Counted from the stretch's first letter, positions 52,654-61,849 are shown. The stretch is 64,000 bases of DNA from Robertkochia aurantiaca (GCF_020166495.1 NZ_JAINZS010000004.1:248001-312000); one strand, 5' to 3'. The notes: generated from the sequence alone by a model not told the origin. A program made the numbers and translations.

Positions 52654-53292
52654 TCAATCCCTGAGATGCTCTATAAACTCCTTTCTCCGAATTTCCCGGG
52701 CACCCAGGCGTGATAAGTGATCTGTATAGACCTGGCAATCTATAAGCGTATAATTGAGAGATCTGAGGTGTTCCACCAGATGAACAAAACCCACTTTAGA
52801 TGCATTGCTCACTTTTGAAAACATGCTTTCCCCGCAATAAACATTTCCAAGGTCTACCCCATAGAGTCCGCCTACCAGTTCATCATTCTCCCACACCTCT
52901 ACAGACCTCGCCTTGCCCTGCCTGTGAAGCTCTGCGTATGCCTGTTTCATATCATCGGTTATCCAAGTTCCTGACTGGCCGGATCTCCTGATGGAAGCGC
53001 AGGCATTTATCACCCGGTCAAAGGCCCGGTCAAAGGTGACCTGAAACCTGTTTTTTCGCAATTCAGCCCTCAGACTTTTCGAGATCTTTAATTCTTCAGG
53101 AAAAAGCACCATACGCGGATCCGGACTCCACCATAAAATAATATCGTCATCGCTTTCAAACCAGGGGAAGATACCGCTCTGATAGGCCAGTAACAGTCTT
53201 TCCGGAGACAAATCGCCCCCCAAAGCCACTATGCCTTCAGCACTGGCCGCAGATAAAGGAGGAAACCATAAGTCTTTTGTCAGAAAATACAT
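52654..53292 (-). CDS. aat: Leucyl/phenylalanyl-tRNA-protein transferase
   Basis: Aat adds Leu or Phe to N-terminal Arg/Lys of proteins, marking them for ClpS/ClpAP degradation in the N-end rule pathway. The 212-residue protein has the family blocks FPPLSAASAEGIVALGGDLS, LAYQSGIFPWF, ILWWSPDPRMVLFPEE, HRQGKARSVEVWENDELVGG, LYGVDLGNVYCGESMFS and LGAREIRRKEF. The length is typical of Bacteroidota. A TAAATTTG at 53381-53374 on the minus strand could be its -7 element, giving a leader of about 75 nt. Confidence 0.94.
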   Translation of the reverse strand: MYFLTKDLWFPPLSAASAEGIVALGGDLSPERLLLAYQSGIFPWFESDDDIILWWSPDPRMVLFPEELKISKSLRAELRKNRFQVTFDRAFDRVINACASIRRSGQSGTWITDDMKQAYAELHRQGKARSVEVWENDELVGGLYGVDLGNVYCGESMFSKVSNASKVGFVHLVEHLRSLNYTLIDCQVYTDHLSRLGAREIRRKEFIEHLRD

Positions 53293-53458
53293 ATGTAAAT
53301 AAGAGATTAAATTATTTTACCGCTATTATTTACTTTTTGCATGAAATTTCTTGGAGTTAATAATAATTTACTACAAATTTACAGTAACCTTTACTAACTA
53401 TTTATTTTCATCATTGCTTTTTGAGTTTAATGTAAAGGTGAACCTAAAACCACAAGAT
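53293..53458. other. Gene-free A/T-rich stretch ahead of an orphan terminator
   Basis: No gene is supported here. It may hold the aat promoter on the minus strand and, on the plus strand, a short transcript ending at the terminator that follows. Confidence 0.35.
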
Positions 53459-53491
53459 AAAGCTCCGGTTATTGCTTGCCGGAGCTTTTTT
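53459..53491 (+). terminator. Orphan plus-strand terminator between aat and the DUF3127 gene
   Basis: A perfect 10-bp stem (AAAGCTCCGG pairing with CCGGAGCTTT) is followed by a run of T on the plus strand. Both flanking genes are on the minus strand, so no annotated gene uses it. Confidence 0.7.
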
Positions 53492-53596
53492 AGTATTTAT
53501 CCCCTGCCATTCCGGTTCCCTTGCTTTCTCCTGCATCATCGCATACCTGATAAACGCCGTAAGGTTTGCAAATGTTGTATACCCATTTTTCAGCCA

Positions 53597-53628
53597 TAAA
53601 AAAAGCCCTTCAGGAAAAGAAGGGCTTG
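53597..53628 (-). terminator. Terminator after the DUF3127 gene
   Basis: On the minus strand the stem AAGCCCTTC/GAAGGGCTT is followed by seven T, 6 nt after the stop codon. Confidence 0.85.
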
Positions 53629-53633
53629 TCGTA

Positions 53634-54011
53634 TCAGAAGGGAAGATCGTCGTGATCTTCTTCATTAAAATCATTTGCCGGCTCGAAAGCATCTGCAGGT
53701 GGCACGGGCGGCACTCCCTGATCTGGAGCTGCAGGCTGCAACTGCTCGATACGCCAACCCTGTATGCTGTTAAAATATTTGGTTTCTCCCTGTGGGTTTG
53801 TCCATTCTCTTCCACGTAGATTAATGCTTACTTTTACCTGTTGACCCACCTGGAAATTGTTTAACAATTCACATTTATCCTGAACGAATTCGATCATCAG
53901 ATGCTGTGGATATTGCTCTTCGGTGGTCACGACCATCTCGCGCTTTCTAAAACCATTGTTTCCGTAGGTTTTAGTGTCATCGATCATTTTAATTCTTCCT
54001 TGTACTTCCAT
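53634..54011 (-). CDS. DUF3127 protein, OB-fold-like, with an SSB-type acidic tail
   Basis: A 125-residue Bacteroidota protein of the DUF3127 family. Residues 1-90 look like a small OB fold (MEVQGRIKMI, FRKREMVVTTEEQYPQHLMI, GQQVKVSINLRGREW). A proline/acid-rich linker follows, and the last residues are EEDHDDLPF, nearly the DDDIPF tip by which bacterial SSB binds its partner proteins. This suggests a single-stranded-DNA-binding or replication-linked protein that recruits the same partners, an inference from the tail. Its gene follows the flavin reductase gene after 13 nt, and a terminator lies just behind it. Confidence 0.85.
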   Translation of the reverse strand: MEVQGRIKMIDDTKTYGNNGFRKREMVVTTEEQYPQHLMIEFVQDKCELLNNFQVGQQVKVSINLRGREWTNPQGETKYFNSIQGWRIEQLQPAAPDQGVPPVPPADAFEPANDFNEEDHDDLPF

Positions 54012-54024
54012 TATAATTGCGTAT

Positions 54025-54912
54025 TTATTTTTTTATTTGATTTGCTGCCATCAATAAATTCCAGGCAGAAGACACATCATCGGTTTCCAGGTACAATTGG
54101 GCCTGCCGGTGTATTTTTTTCTCATCATCACTGCTTAGTACCGATTTAGCCTCTATATTACCGCTGATGAACGCCTCGACCTCATCGGGTGTCGGCAGGG
54201 CTTCCACATTTCCTAATTTACCAAGGTCGTTTCCGGTTAGCACTTTGCTCAACCTGATCGATTCAGGGATGCGGTCTACCCCTATGCCGAGGGTGGCCAG
54301 TGGTTTCGGCACCTCAAATAAGCCCATATTGGAACGGCTGTACCAGTTCCCTCCCATTCTGCTGACCAGGTCGATGCGATGCTGATCGATATTTCCCTCT
54401 TCATCGAGCACCTCTTCAGATATATGCATCTTAAGCACCTCGCAAAGAATGAGGTTCCCGGCTCCTCCGGTTTCACCAAGCTTGATGATCTCACGAACTT
54501 TACACTCGAATTGTACAGGTGATTCGGCCACCCTGAAGGGTTTCACCTTATCAGAAGGCAGCATCGTAAGCCCTGATTTCTCAAATTCATTGACCCCTTT
54601 ATCATATTCGGTGCTGCTGAGCGACATCTGTTGAACGATATCGAAATTAACCACATTGATCACCACTTCCCCGGTTGCTTCCGCATTTTCAAGGGTGTGC
54701 TTGGTAGTATTATTTCTAACCCTGCGGTTGGGTGAAAAGATCATCACCGGCGGGTTTGAACTGAACACATTAAAAAAGCTGTAAGGAGAGAGGTTGGGCT
54801 TTCCCGATTCGTCGACGGTACTTGCAAAAGCGATCGGTCTCGGTCCGACAGCCCCGAGAAGATATCGGTGCAATTCGGCCGTCTTTACAGATGAAGGTTC
54901 AATTGATATCAT
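54025..54912 (-). CDS. Flavin reductase family (FMN-binding split-barrel) protein
   Basis: The 295-residue protein carries a flavin-reductase-like domain: GAVGPRPIAFASTVDESGKPNLSPYSFF, followed by PPVMIFSPNRRVRNNTTKHTLENAEATGEVVINVV and an extended C-terminus that family members in Bacteroidota share. It probably binds FMN and reduces it or a bound substrate. The ATG at 54912 (MISIEPSSVKTAELHRYL) is preferred over one 39 nt upstream, because a TATTTTTG element (54934-54927) lies between them. It precedes the DUF3127 gene on the same transcript. Confidence 0.85.
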   Translation of the reverse strand: MISIEPSSVKTAELHRYLLGAVGPRPIAFASTVDESGKPNLSPYSFFNVFSSNPPVMIFSPNRRVRNNTTKHTLENAEATGEVVINVVNFDIVQQMSLSSTEYDKGVNEFEKSGLTMLPSDKVKPFRVAESPVQFECKVREIIKLGETGGAGNLILCEVLKMHISEEVLDEEGNIDQHRIDLVSRMGGNWYSRSNMGLFEVPKPLATLGIGVDRIPESIRLSKVLTGNDLGKLGNVEALPTPDEVEAFISGNIEAKSVLSSDDEKKIHRQAQLYLETDDVSSAWNLLMAANQIKK

Positions 54913-54926
54913 GATATGACTTTGGG

Positions 54927-54934
54927 CAAAAATA
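54927..54934 (-). promoter_or_regulatory. Candidate -7 element for the flavin reductase gene
   Basis: TATTTTTG matches TAnnTTTG on the minus strand 14 nt before the chosen ATG. A TTG at 54951-54949 is 14 nt upstream, which is closer than usual. Confidence 0.4.
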
Positions 54935-55033
54935 GCCATTCTCATGCCCAATAAAAAATGTTTTAAGGAGACCTAAAGTTTTAATTTATAGCTTTTACGC
55001 TATCTTTATACACCAAGCCCAGCTTTAAATCGT

Positions 55034-56176
55034 ATGAAAAAAACCACACGTTGGATCCTGATCATTTCTTCTTTCGTTATTGTGGTATCGATACTTTCGA
55101 ACACCTATGTGTTTTTTCAGCGATTCAAGGAGGAAGAACGAACCAAGATGAAAATCTGGGCTGAAGCCCAGGCAGAATTCCTGCAAACCACCGACCTGGA
55201 AAAAGACCTGGGAGATCTCACCCTCGAAGTTTTAAAGAACAACAATACCACCCCGATGATTTACGTAGGGAAGGAAGGCGAGATGCGTATCAACAATATT
55301 CCGGAGAAAAGAGCGGCAGACTCAGCCTACCTCAAGGAAAAGATCAGGCAGTTCGCAGAAGAAAACAGCCCCATAGAGGTCAGTTACAAGAACGACATCT
55401 ACGGCACCCTGTATTACGGAAACTCCCAGGTACTCAACAATCTTAAATACTACCCCATTGCCCTCATACTTATCATTCTGTTGTTTGCCACCGTGGTTTA
55501 CTTCTTTTTTCGCACGGCTCGTAATTCTGATCAGAATAAGCTCTGGGCCGGTATGGCGAAAGAAACAGCACACCAGATCGGCACCCCCATATCATCTCTT
55601 TTAGGCTGGAACGAGCTTCTTAAGGCAGAAAATACAGACCCTACGATCACCCGGGAAATAGAAAAAGACATCAAAAGACTGGAAACCATCACCGAAAGAT
55701 TTTCCAAGATCGGTTCGGTACCGTCACTGGAAATGCATGATATCGTCAAAGAAACCCGGAACACTTACGAATACCTGCAGGCGAGAAGCTCAAAACTGGT
55801 GCATTTTAACTTCCACAGCAATCAGGAGGTGATCTATGCCAATCTCAATACGCAACTGTACAGCTGGACTATAGAAAACCTCATCAACAATGCCATAGAC
55901 GCTATGAAAGGCAAAGGAGATCTTACCCTGGAAGTGCTGGAAGACAAGAAAATGGTAAAGGTGAACGTTAAAGATACCGGAAAAGGTATTCCAAAGAGCG
56001 ATTACAGCAGAATCTTCAAACCGGGTTTTACCACCAAAAAAAGGGGGTGGGGCCTCGGATTATCACTGGTGAAGCGCATCATCGAAGATTACCACAAAGG
56101 AAAGGTGAGGGTTTTACATTCTGTGCTTGGAAAAGGAACGACCATACAAATAACCCTAAATACGGCCGAAAAATGA
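55034..56176 (+). CDS. Membrane sensor histidine kinase
   Basis: A 380-residue kinase with two membrane segments (about 7-28 and 138-160) flanking a 110-residue periplasmic sensor domain. The dimerisation domain has the phospho-histidine in MAKETAHQIGTPISSLLGW, and the ATPase domain shows IENLINNAIDAM (N box), VKDTGKGIP (G1) and RGWGLGLSLVKRI (G2). There is no HAMP or PAS domain. No response regulator gene is adjacent, so its partner is elsewhere. It ends in a 4-nt ATGA overlap with a small zinc-ribbon membrane protein gene, which suggests the two proteins act together. Confidence 0.92.
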   Translation: MKKTTRWILIISSFVIVVSILSNTYVFFQRFKEEERTKMKIWAEAQAEFLQTTDLEKDLGDLTLEVLKNNNTTPMIYVGKEGEMRINNIPEKRAADSAYLKEKIRQFAEENSPIEVSYKNDIYGTLYYGNSQVLNNLKYYPIALILIILLFATVVYFFFRTARNSDQNKLWAGMAKETAHQIGTPISSLLGWNELLKAENTDPTITREIEKDIKRLETITERFSKIGSVPSLEMHDIVKETRNTYEYLQARSSKLVHFNFHSNQEVIYANLNTQLYSWTIENLINNAIDAMKGKGDLTLEVLEDKKMVKVNVKDTGKGIPKSDYSRIFKPGFTTKKRGWGLGLSLVKRIIEDYHKGKVRVLHSVLGKGTTIQITLNTAEK

Positions 56177-56538
56177 GTGTTAACGCCACATTGATCAAAG
56201 AAGCTGAACTAAGTAACAATTGCCCTGAATGCTATTCGAATGACAGCCTGAGGCTTCAGTTCTATCAGAAGCACTTGGAAAATCTTCTTTACACCAAAGC
56301 AACAAGCACCATCACAGAGTCTCTGAAATGCTCCAAATGCAAGACTACTATTTATCCCGTGAGGTATACGGAAGACATAGAAAGAGTACGTGATTTTTAC
56401 TTTAAAACACTTGAAAGACCGGCCACAGGAATAAAACTCCGCCTGCTTTCATGGATACTCTTACTCGCAGTGATCATTGCCGGTGCGGGCATCTACTGGT
56501 ACCTGCAGCAACAGAATCTCTTCACAACTGACTTCTGA
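56173..56538 (+). CDS. Small zinc-ribbon protein with a C-terminal membrane anchor
   Basis: A 121-residue protein of unknown function. It has two CX2C pairs (CPECYSND near residue 17 and CSKC near 53) that could bind zinc, and one C-terminal membrane segment (about 90-112, SWILLLAVIIAGAGIYWYL). The ATG overlaps the stop codon of the upstream sensor kinase (ATGA), so translation is coupled. It could modulate that kinase. Its 3' end overlaps the converging HIT gene by 17 nt. Confidence 0.75.
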   Translation: MSVNATLIKEAELSNNCPECYSNDSLRLQFYQKHLENLLYTKATSTITESLKCSKCKTTIYPVRYTEDIERVRDFYFKTLERPATGIKLRLLSWILLLAVIIAGAGIYWYLQQQNLFTTDF

Positions 56539-56911
56539 TCTGTTGAGCGATCGACTCGAATTCTTCCTTCTCCAGATTCACCTTTTGCTGAAAGGTCATA
56601 TCAGCCATTTTTGATATCGGAATCAGGTGTACATGCACATGCGGCACTTCCAGGCCGATGACGGCGATCCCGACCCGCTTGCAGTCCATTGCCTTTTCGA
56701 CGGCCAGGGCCACCTTTCTTGAAAATGCCATGAGCTCCATATACGTCTCGTTGTCAAGATCGGTGATCTTGTCAACTTCTTTCCTGGGTACGCAAAGCGT
56801 ATGACCCTTTGTATTCGGGTTAACATCTAAAAAGGCGATACAATGCTCATTTTCTGCGATCTTATAACTGGGGATTTCCCCCTTGATAATCCTGGTAAAA
56901 ATCGATGCCAT
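56522..56911 (-). CDS. HIT-family (HinT-like) nucleotide hydrolase
   Basis: A 129-residue histidine-triad protein with the catalytic signature HVHVHLIP, the N-terminal block SIFTRIIKGEIPSYKIAEN and the FLDVNPNTKGHTLCVPRKEV core. HinT proteins cleave nucleoside phosphoramidates and may affect aminoacyl-adenylate levels. The 129 residues are normal. It is upstream of trxA's terminator on the same strand and overlaps the zinc-ribbon gene at its 3' end. Confidence 0.93.
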   Translation of the reverse strand: MASIFTRIIKGEIPSYKIAENEHCIAFLDVNPNTKGHTLCVPRKEVDKITDLDNETYMELMAFSRKVALAVEKAMDCKRVGIAVIGLEVPHVHVHLIPISKMADMTFQQKVNLEKEEFESIAQQIRSQL

Positions 56912-56972
56912 ACTGGTTATTTTTAAGGAAAAGGTACGTTATTTTGTTTAAGGTTAAAAACGGATACGGACA

Positions 56973-57003
56973 TAAAAAAAAGGCCTGATTCTCATCAGGC
57001 CTC
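56973..57003 (-). terminator. Terminator after trxA
   Basis: On the minus strand AGGCCTGAT/ATCAGGCCT forms a perfect 9-bp stem followed by eight T. Confidence 0.85.
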
Positions 57004-57032
57004 TATTTTCTTAATAACATTTTCACGCTTGC

Positions 57033-57350
57033 TTAGAGCAATTGCTCCAACGCTTCAGAATATGCTGTCTTTGGTGCAACACCTACCTGTCTTCCGACAA
57101 CTTCTCCGTTTTGAAAAACAAGCACGGTAGGGATATTACGAACTCCGTATTTAGCCGCAAATTCCTGATTGGCATCAACATCTACCTTCCCAACCACAGC
57201 TTTTCCTTCGTATTCCTTACTGAGTTCATCAATGATCGGACCTACCATTCTGCAGGGTCCGCACCAGGCAGCCCAAAAGTCTACCATTACTGGTTTATCA
57301 CTTTTTAAAACTACTTCGTCAAAAGTAGCGTCGGTTATTTCTAAAGCCAT
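57033..57350 (-). CDS. trxA: Thioredoxin
   Basis: A 105-residue canonical thioredoxin. The redox motif WCGPC is in [17 protein letters not shown], the cis-proline is in [17 protein letters not shown], and the conserved Lys/Asp pair of the core is present. It reduces protein disulfides and supplies ribonucleotide reductase and other enzymes. It is expressed from its own start region and has a terminator behind it. Confidence 0.96.
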   Translation of the reverse strand: MALEITDATFDEVVLKSDKPVMVDFWAAWCGPCRMVGPIIDELSKEYEGKAVVGKVDVDANQEFAAKYGVRNIPTVLVFQNGEVVGRQVGVAPKTAYSEALEQLL

Positions 57351-57371
57351 ATGTTTAATTTTTTAAAGTTA

Positions 57372-57379
57372 CAAAGTTA
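57372..57379 (-). promoter_or_regulatory. Candidate -7 element for trxA
   Basis: TAACTTTG matches TAnnTTTG on the minus strand 21 nt before the trxA ATG. No -33 element is at the right distance. Confidence 0.35.
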
Positions 57380-57457
57380 GTCATTTATTGTTCGAATCCT
57401 TACAGGGGCTGTATTTGTTTTACCTATGCCTTTATTTGTTAAGGTAATAGGCCCTGT

Positions 57458-60400
57458 TTAGTTAAGCTTATAAAGAACTTCCTGTCTGCTCAGCTCTGTT
57501 AGTAATTCACTGCTGATATTAACCTTATGCTTCCGGCTCGGCATATTGAGCTTGATCTCATTATCCATTTCATAGATCACAAAGTTCAAAATATGATCTC
57601 CTTTATGAAGTGTGAAAGTTTCTTTCAGACTGTTGATACGATCTTCCATTACCTCGTCCAGTTTCAGGTGGATGGTGAGTTTTTTAGCGTAAGTTTCCAT
57701 GATGTCCTGCAGCAGCTGAATGGAATTAAACTGCATACGTGGCTCCCCCTTTTTCCCGGTATCGCGGTTCACCCAACCCTCACGTATAAACACCTTACAA
57801 TAGACAAAAGAGTTCACTACCAGAAAATGGCGAAACTTGAGATAGTCTTCTCCAAAGATCCTGAACTCATATGATTCGTTGTAATCTTCAAGAGTAAAAG
57901 CAGCCCATCCTTTTCCGTTCTTCGATACCCGGTGTTGTACATCGGTCACAACTCCTGCCAGTGAAACCTCGCGGTTCACTATGGCATTCAGATCGCTGAG
58001 GGTGGCAAGGGAAGCGTTGCAGAAATTCTTGATCTCGGTACTGAAATCGTCAAGGGGGTGACCCGAGATATAGATCCCCACCACTTCTTTTTCCTTTCGA
58101 AGCTTCTCCATGGTACCCCATTCTTCACAAGGAGGAACCACCGGTTCAGGTATCTGAACTTCACTGGCCTCTCCGAAAAGGCTTACCTGAGCAGAATTGG
58201 CATTCTCCTGGAATTTGGCTCCGTACTTGATCGCCTTTTCCAGAAAGCTTATGCCGTCTCCATCTTCATGGAAATACTGAGCCCGGTGAGTCTCGGCAAA
58301 AGAGTCAAAACCGCCGGCCAGGGCAAGGTTTTCAAAGGCCTTCTTATTAGCCGCCCTGAGGTCGATACGCTTGGCCAGGTCAAAAACCGACCTGTATCTG
58401 CCTTCTTCGCGCATTTCGACTATGGTATCAACAGCACCACGTCCCACCCCTTTGATGGCTCCCATTCCGAAGCGAATCGCATTATCCTGGTTCACCGTAA
58501 ACTTGTAGTATGATTCATTCACATCAGGCCCCAGCACCTCGATCCCCATTCGCTTGCATTCCTCCAGGAAAAAGGTCACCTGTTTGATGTCGTTCATGTT
58601 GTTCGACAGTACGGCAGCCATGTATTCTGCCGGGTAGTTTGCTTTCAGGTAGGCCGTCTGGTAACCAATCCAGGCATAACAGGTAGAGTGAGATTTATTA
58701 AAGGCATAACTGGCAAAAGCTTCCCAGTCTTTCCAGATTTTCTCCAGCTTCTCCCGCGGATGACCATTCTTTTCCCCACCATCAAGAAACTTGGGTTTCA
58801 GCTGTTCCAGCAGGGCAAATATCTTCTTACCCATCGCCTTCCGCAGCATATCTGCCTCACCCTTGGTAAAGCCGGCCAGCTTTTGGGAAAGCAACATCAC
58901 CTGCTCCTGATAGACGGTAATACCATAGGTTTCTTTCAGGTATTCTTCCATGGCAGGGAGGTCGTAAACGATCTCTTCCTCTCCATGCTTACGACGAATA
59001 AAGCTGGGGATGTATTCAAGAGGTCCCGGGCGATAAAGGGCGTTCATGGCGATAAGGTCGGCAAATACCGTCGGCTTCAGGTCTTTCATATGTTTCTGCA
59101 TTCCTGCAGATTCGTACTGAAATATCCCTACCGTTTCACCGCGCTGGAACAATTCATAGGTCTTCTCATCGTCAAGCGGAAACTCATCAGGATTGAGCTC
59201 AATTCCGTGCTTATACTTGATGAGCTTCACAGTATCCTTTATCAGAGTAAGCGTCTTCAGACCAAGAAAATCCATTTTCAGCAGTCCTGCGCTTTCAACT
59301 ACCGAGTTATCGAACTGGGTGACATACAGGTCAGAATCTTTTGCAACCGAAACAGGCACAAACTTGGTGATATCATCGGGGGTAATGATCACACCACAGG
59401 CATGGATCCCGGTATTACGAAGGGAGCCTTCAAGTACCCTTGCCTGGTTGACCGTAAGGGCTTCAAGGTCTTCTCCTTCTGAAATATTTTTTAATTCATT
59501 GACCTTCTCGAGCTCGTCTCCCCTTAATTTGGCTTTCAGATCTGCATCTGAAAGACCAAAGATCTTATTCAGTTTAATATTGGGTATAAGCTTGGCGATG
59601 CGGTCTGCATCGTGCAGCGGAAGATCAAGTACCCTTGCTGTATCACGTATGGATGATTTAGCCGCCATGGTACCATAGGTAATGATCTGTGCCACCTGGT
59701 TGGCACCATACTTTTCGATCACATAATCCATCACCCGGCTTCGGCCTTCATCATCAAAATCGATATCGATATCAGGCAGCGAGACCCGGTCAGGATTCAG
59801 AAACCGCTCAAAAAGGAGGTCATAGGCGATCGGGTCCATATTGGTGATCCCGAGACAATAAGCAACTGCAGAGCCTGCCGCAGAACCCCTTCCGGGGCCG
59901 ACCGAAACTCCCATTTTCCGCGCAGCATCGATAAAATCCCAAACGATGAGAAAGTAGCCCGGGTAACCGGTATTTTCGATTACCGATAATTCAAAATCGA
60001 GTCGTTCCCTTATCTCATCAGTAAGGGTTTCATATCTCTTTTTGGCTCCCTCGTAAGTAAGATGCCTGAGATAGGCATTCTCACCCCGCTTACCTCCGTC
60101 TTCATCATCCTTTTCATCCTGAAACTCCTGCGGAATGTCAAATTTAGGAAGCAGTACATCGCGGGCAAGCTCGAAGGGCTCTACCTTTTCAACGATCTCG
60201 CTTACGTTGATGATGGCATCAGGAAGATCCCGGAAAAGCTCCTTCATCTGCTCAGAACTCTTGAAGTAATATTCGTCGTTCGGCAAGCCGTAGCGATACC
60301 CCCGGCCGCGACCAATGGGCGTATCTTTTTTCTCGCCGTCTTTTACACAAAGCAGAATATCGTGGGCGTTGGCGTCTTCCTTATTTATATAAAATGTATT

Positions 60401-61849
60401 GTTGGTAGCGATCAGTTTAACATCATGCTTTCTTGCCAGGGCTACCAATGAAACGTTGACACGGTCTTCATCTTCCTGATTATGTCGCATGATCTCGACA
60501 TAGAGATCATCTTTAAACTCTTCTTTCCACCACAACAGGGCCTCTTCAGCCTGGTTCTCTCCCACATTAAGCAATTTGGAAGGCACTTCCCCGTACATAT
60601 TCCCCGTAAGCACGATCACGTCTTCCTTGTACTTTCGCACCACCTCACGGTCGATACGGGGCACATAATAGAACCCATCGGTATAGGCTATGGAAGACAT
60701 CTTGGCCAGGTTATGATAGCCATTCTTGTTCTTCGCCAGCATTACGATCTGGTAACCGTTGTCTTTGCGGGATTTATCAGTATGATCTTCACATACATTA
60801 AAGGTACACCCCACGATGGGCTTCAGCATCACCTCTTCGGGTTCTGTCCCGTTTTCCAATGCTGCATCAATGGCCGATTTGGCTTTTTTGTTATGGTCGC
60901 TAACCGCCTTCACGAAGTGAAAGGCCCCCATCATATTTCCGATATCGGTCAGGGCAACGCCAGACATCTTATTGGCGGCAGCTGCCTCTACCAGCTGCGG
61001 TACGCTGGAAGTGGCCTGTAAAATAGAAAATTGCGAATGATTGTGGAGATGGGCAAAAGGAACATCGGCCAGTTCTCTCAGGTTTTGTCTGATCTCGTCT
61101 TTTGACGGGCCATCTTCGGTTTCGGCCTTTTGCAGACTCAGTCTGATACGCTCGGAGGCAGCCTTCAGGTTGATATGCTTCAGCCCGATAAGCTGAATGG
61201 TATCAGGATTGGCCTGCTCAAAGTCACTGAAGTAGCCGGGAGCCTGCTGCAGTTCTTCCAGGGTAAAACCTTCACATCGCCTGATCAGCTCGAAGAAACA
61301 GCGGGTGGTTGCTTCCACGTCGGCCGTTGCATTGTGAGCCTCACCAAAAGGCTCTCCAAAGAGATGCTCATGAAGTTCTGTAAGTGTCGGAAGTTTAAAC
61401 TTTCCACCCCGACCTCCGGGAATCTGACATAACAGGGCCGTTTCTTCGGTACAGGTGTCCAGAACCGGAAGTTCGGCAAGCATATTGTCCATACCCTCCC
61501 GAAAGAATTCAGCCCCCATAATATTGACATCGAAGCCTACGTTCTGACCCACCACGAACCGCGTGCGTTCCAGGGCCTCTTTAAAACGTTCCAGAACAGT
61601 CTCCAGCACTTCACCTTCTGCCGCCGCCAGTTCTGTTGAAATTCCGTGAACCTGTTCAGAGTCAAAAGGGATATTAAACCCTTCCGGTTTAATCAGGTAA
61701 TCCTGATGATCGATCACCTTCCCGTACTCATCATGCAATTGCCAGGCGATCTGCACCGCTCTTGGCCAGTTATCGGTATCAGATACGGGAGCATCCCATC
61801 GTTTGGGAAGACCGGTGGTTTCAGTATCAAAAATAAGGTACATGGGCAC
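57458..61849 (-). CDS. dnaE: DNA polymerase III alpha subunit with an N-terminal proofreading exonuclease
   Basis: This 1463-residue replicative polymerase carries its own exonuclease. Residues 1-190 are a DnaQ-like DEDDh domain with FDTETTGLP (Asp8, Glu10), VGQNVGFDVNIM (Asp107) and HNATADVEATTRCF (His172, Asp177). A PHP domain starts at about 265 (FAHLHNHSQFSIL). The polymerase core has GPGRGSAAGSAVAYCLGI and the catalytic PDIDIDFDDEG at 692-702. The C-terminal third has the helix-hairpin-helix region and an OB fold (LAGVVTDVQHRVSKNGKGWA). The E. coli enzyme instead uses a separate epsilon subunit. MPMYLIF or MYLIF may be the true start. Confidence 0.95.
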   Translation of the reverse strand: MPMYLIFDTETTGLPKRWDAPVSDTDNWPRAVQIAWQLHDEYGKVIDHQDYLIKPEGFNIPFDSEQVHGISTELAAAEGEVLETVLERFKEALERTRFVVGQNVGFDVNIMGAEFFREGMDNMLAELPVLDTCTEETALLCQIPGGRGGKFKLPTLTELHEHLFGEPFGEAHNATADVEATTRCFFELIRRCEGFTLEELQQAPGYFSDFEQANPDTIQLIGLKHINLKAASERIRLSLQKAETEDGPSKDEIRQNLRELADVPFAHLHNHSQFSILQATSSVPQLVEAAAANKMSGVALTDIGNMMGAFHFVKAVSDHNKKAKSAIDAALENGTEPEEVMLKPIVGCTFNVCEDHTDKSRKDNGYQIVMLAKNKNGYHNLAKMSSIAYTDGFYYVPRIDREVVRKYKEDVIVLTGNMYGEVPSKLLNVGENQAEEALLWWKEEFKDDLYVEIMRHNQEDEDRVNVSLVALARKHDVKLIATNNTFYINKEDANAHDILLCVKDGEKKDTPIGRGRGYRYGLPNDEYYFKSSEQMKELFRDLPDAIINVSEIVEKVEPFELARDVLLPKFDIPQEFQDEKDDEDGGKRGENAYLRHLTYEGAKKRYETLTDEIRERLDFELSVIENTGYPGYFLIVWDFIDAARKMGVSVGPGRGSAAGSAVAYCLGITNMDPIAYDLLFERFLNPDRVSLPDIDIDFDDEGRSRVMDYVIEKYGANQVAQIITYGTMAAKSSIRDTARVLDLPLHDADRIAKLIPNIKLNKIFGLSDADLKAKLRGDELEKVNELKNISEGEDLEALTVNQARVLEGSLRNTGIHACGVIITPDDITKFVPVSVAKDSDLYVTQFDNSVVESAGLLKMDFLGLKTLTLIKDTVKLIKYKHGIELNPDEFPLDDEKTYELFQRGETVGIFQYESAGMQKHMKDLKPTVFADLIAMNALYRPGPLEYIPSFIRRKHGEEEIVYDLPAMEEYLKETYGITVYQEQVMLLSQKLAGFTKGEADMLRKAMGKKIFALLEQLKPKFLDGGEKNGHPREKLEKIWKDWEAFASYAFNKSHSTCYAWIGYQTAYLKANYPAEYMAAVLSNNMNDIKQVTFFLEECKRMGIEVLGPDVNESYYKFTVNQDNAIRFGMGAIKGVGRGAVDTIVEMREEGRYRSVFDLAKRIDLRAANKKAFENLALAGGFDSFAETHRAQYFHEDGDGISFLEKAIKYGAKFQENANSAQVSLFGEASEVQIPEPVVPPCEEWGTMEKLRKEKEVVGIYISGHPLDDFSTEIKNFCNASLATLSDLNAIVNREVSLAGVVTDVQHRVSKNGKGWAAFTLEDYNESYEFRIFGEDYLKFRHFLVVNSFVYCKVFIREGWVNRDTGKKGEPRMQFNSIQLLQDIMETYAKKLTIHLKLDEVMEDRINSLKETFTLHKGDHILNFVIYEMDNEIKLNMPSRKHKVNISSELLTELSRQEVLYKLN

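Noticed and set aside
58058-61432. Several long plus-strand frames opposite dnaE (up to 264 codons)
   Set aside because: They are antisense to an unambiguous polymerase gene with all motifs intact and have cysteine/phenylalanine-rich, non-globular compositions.
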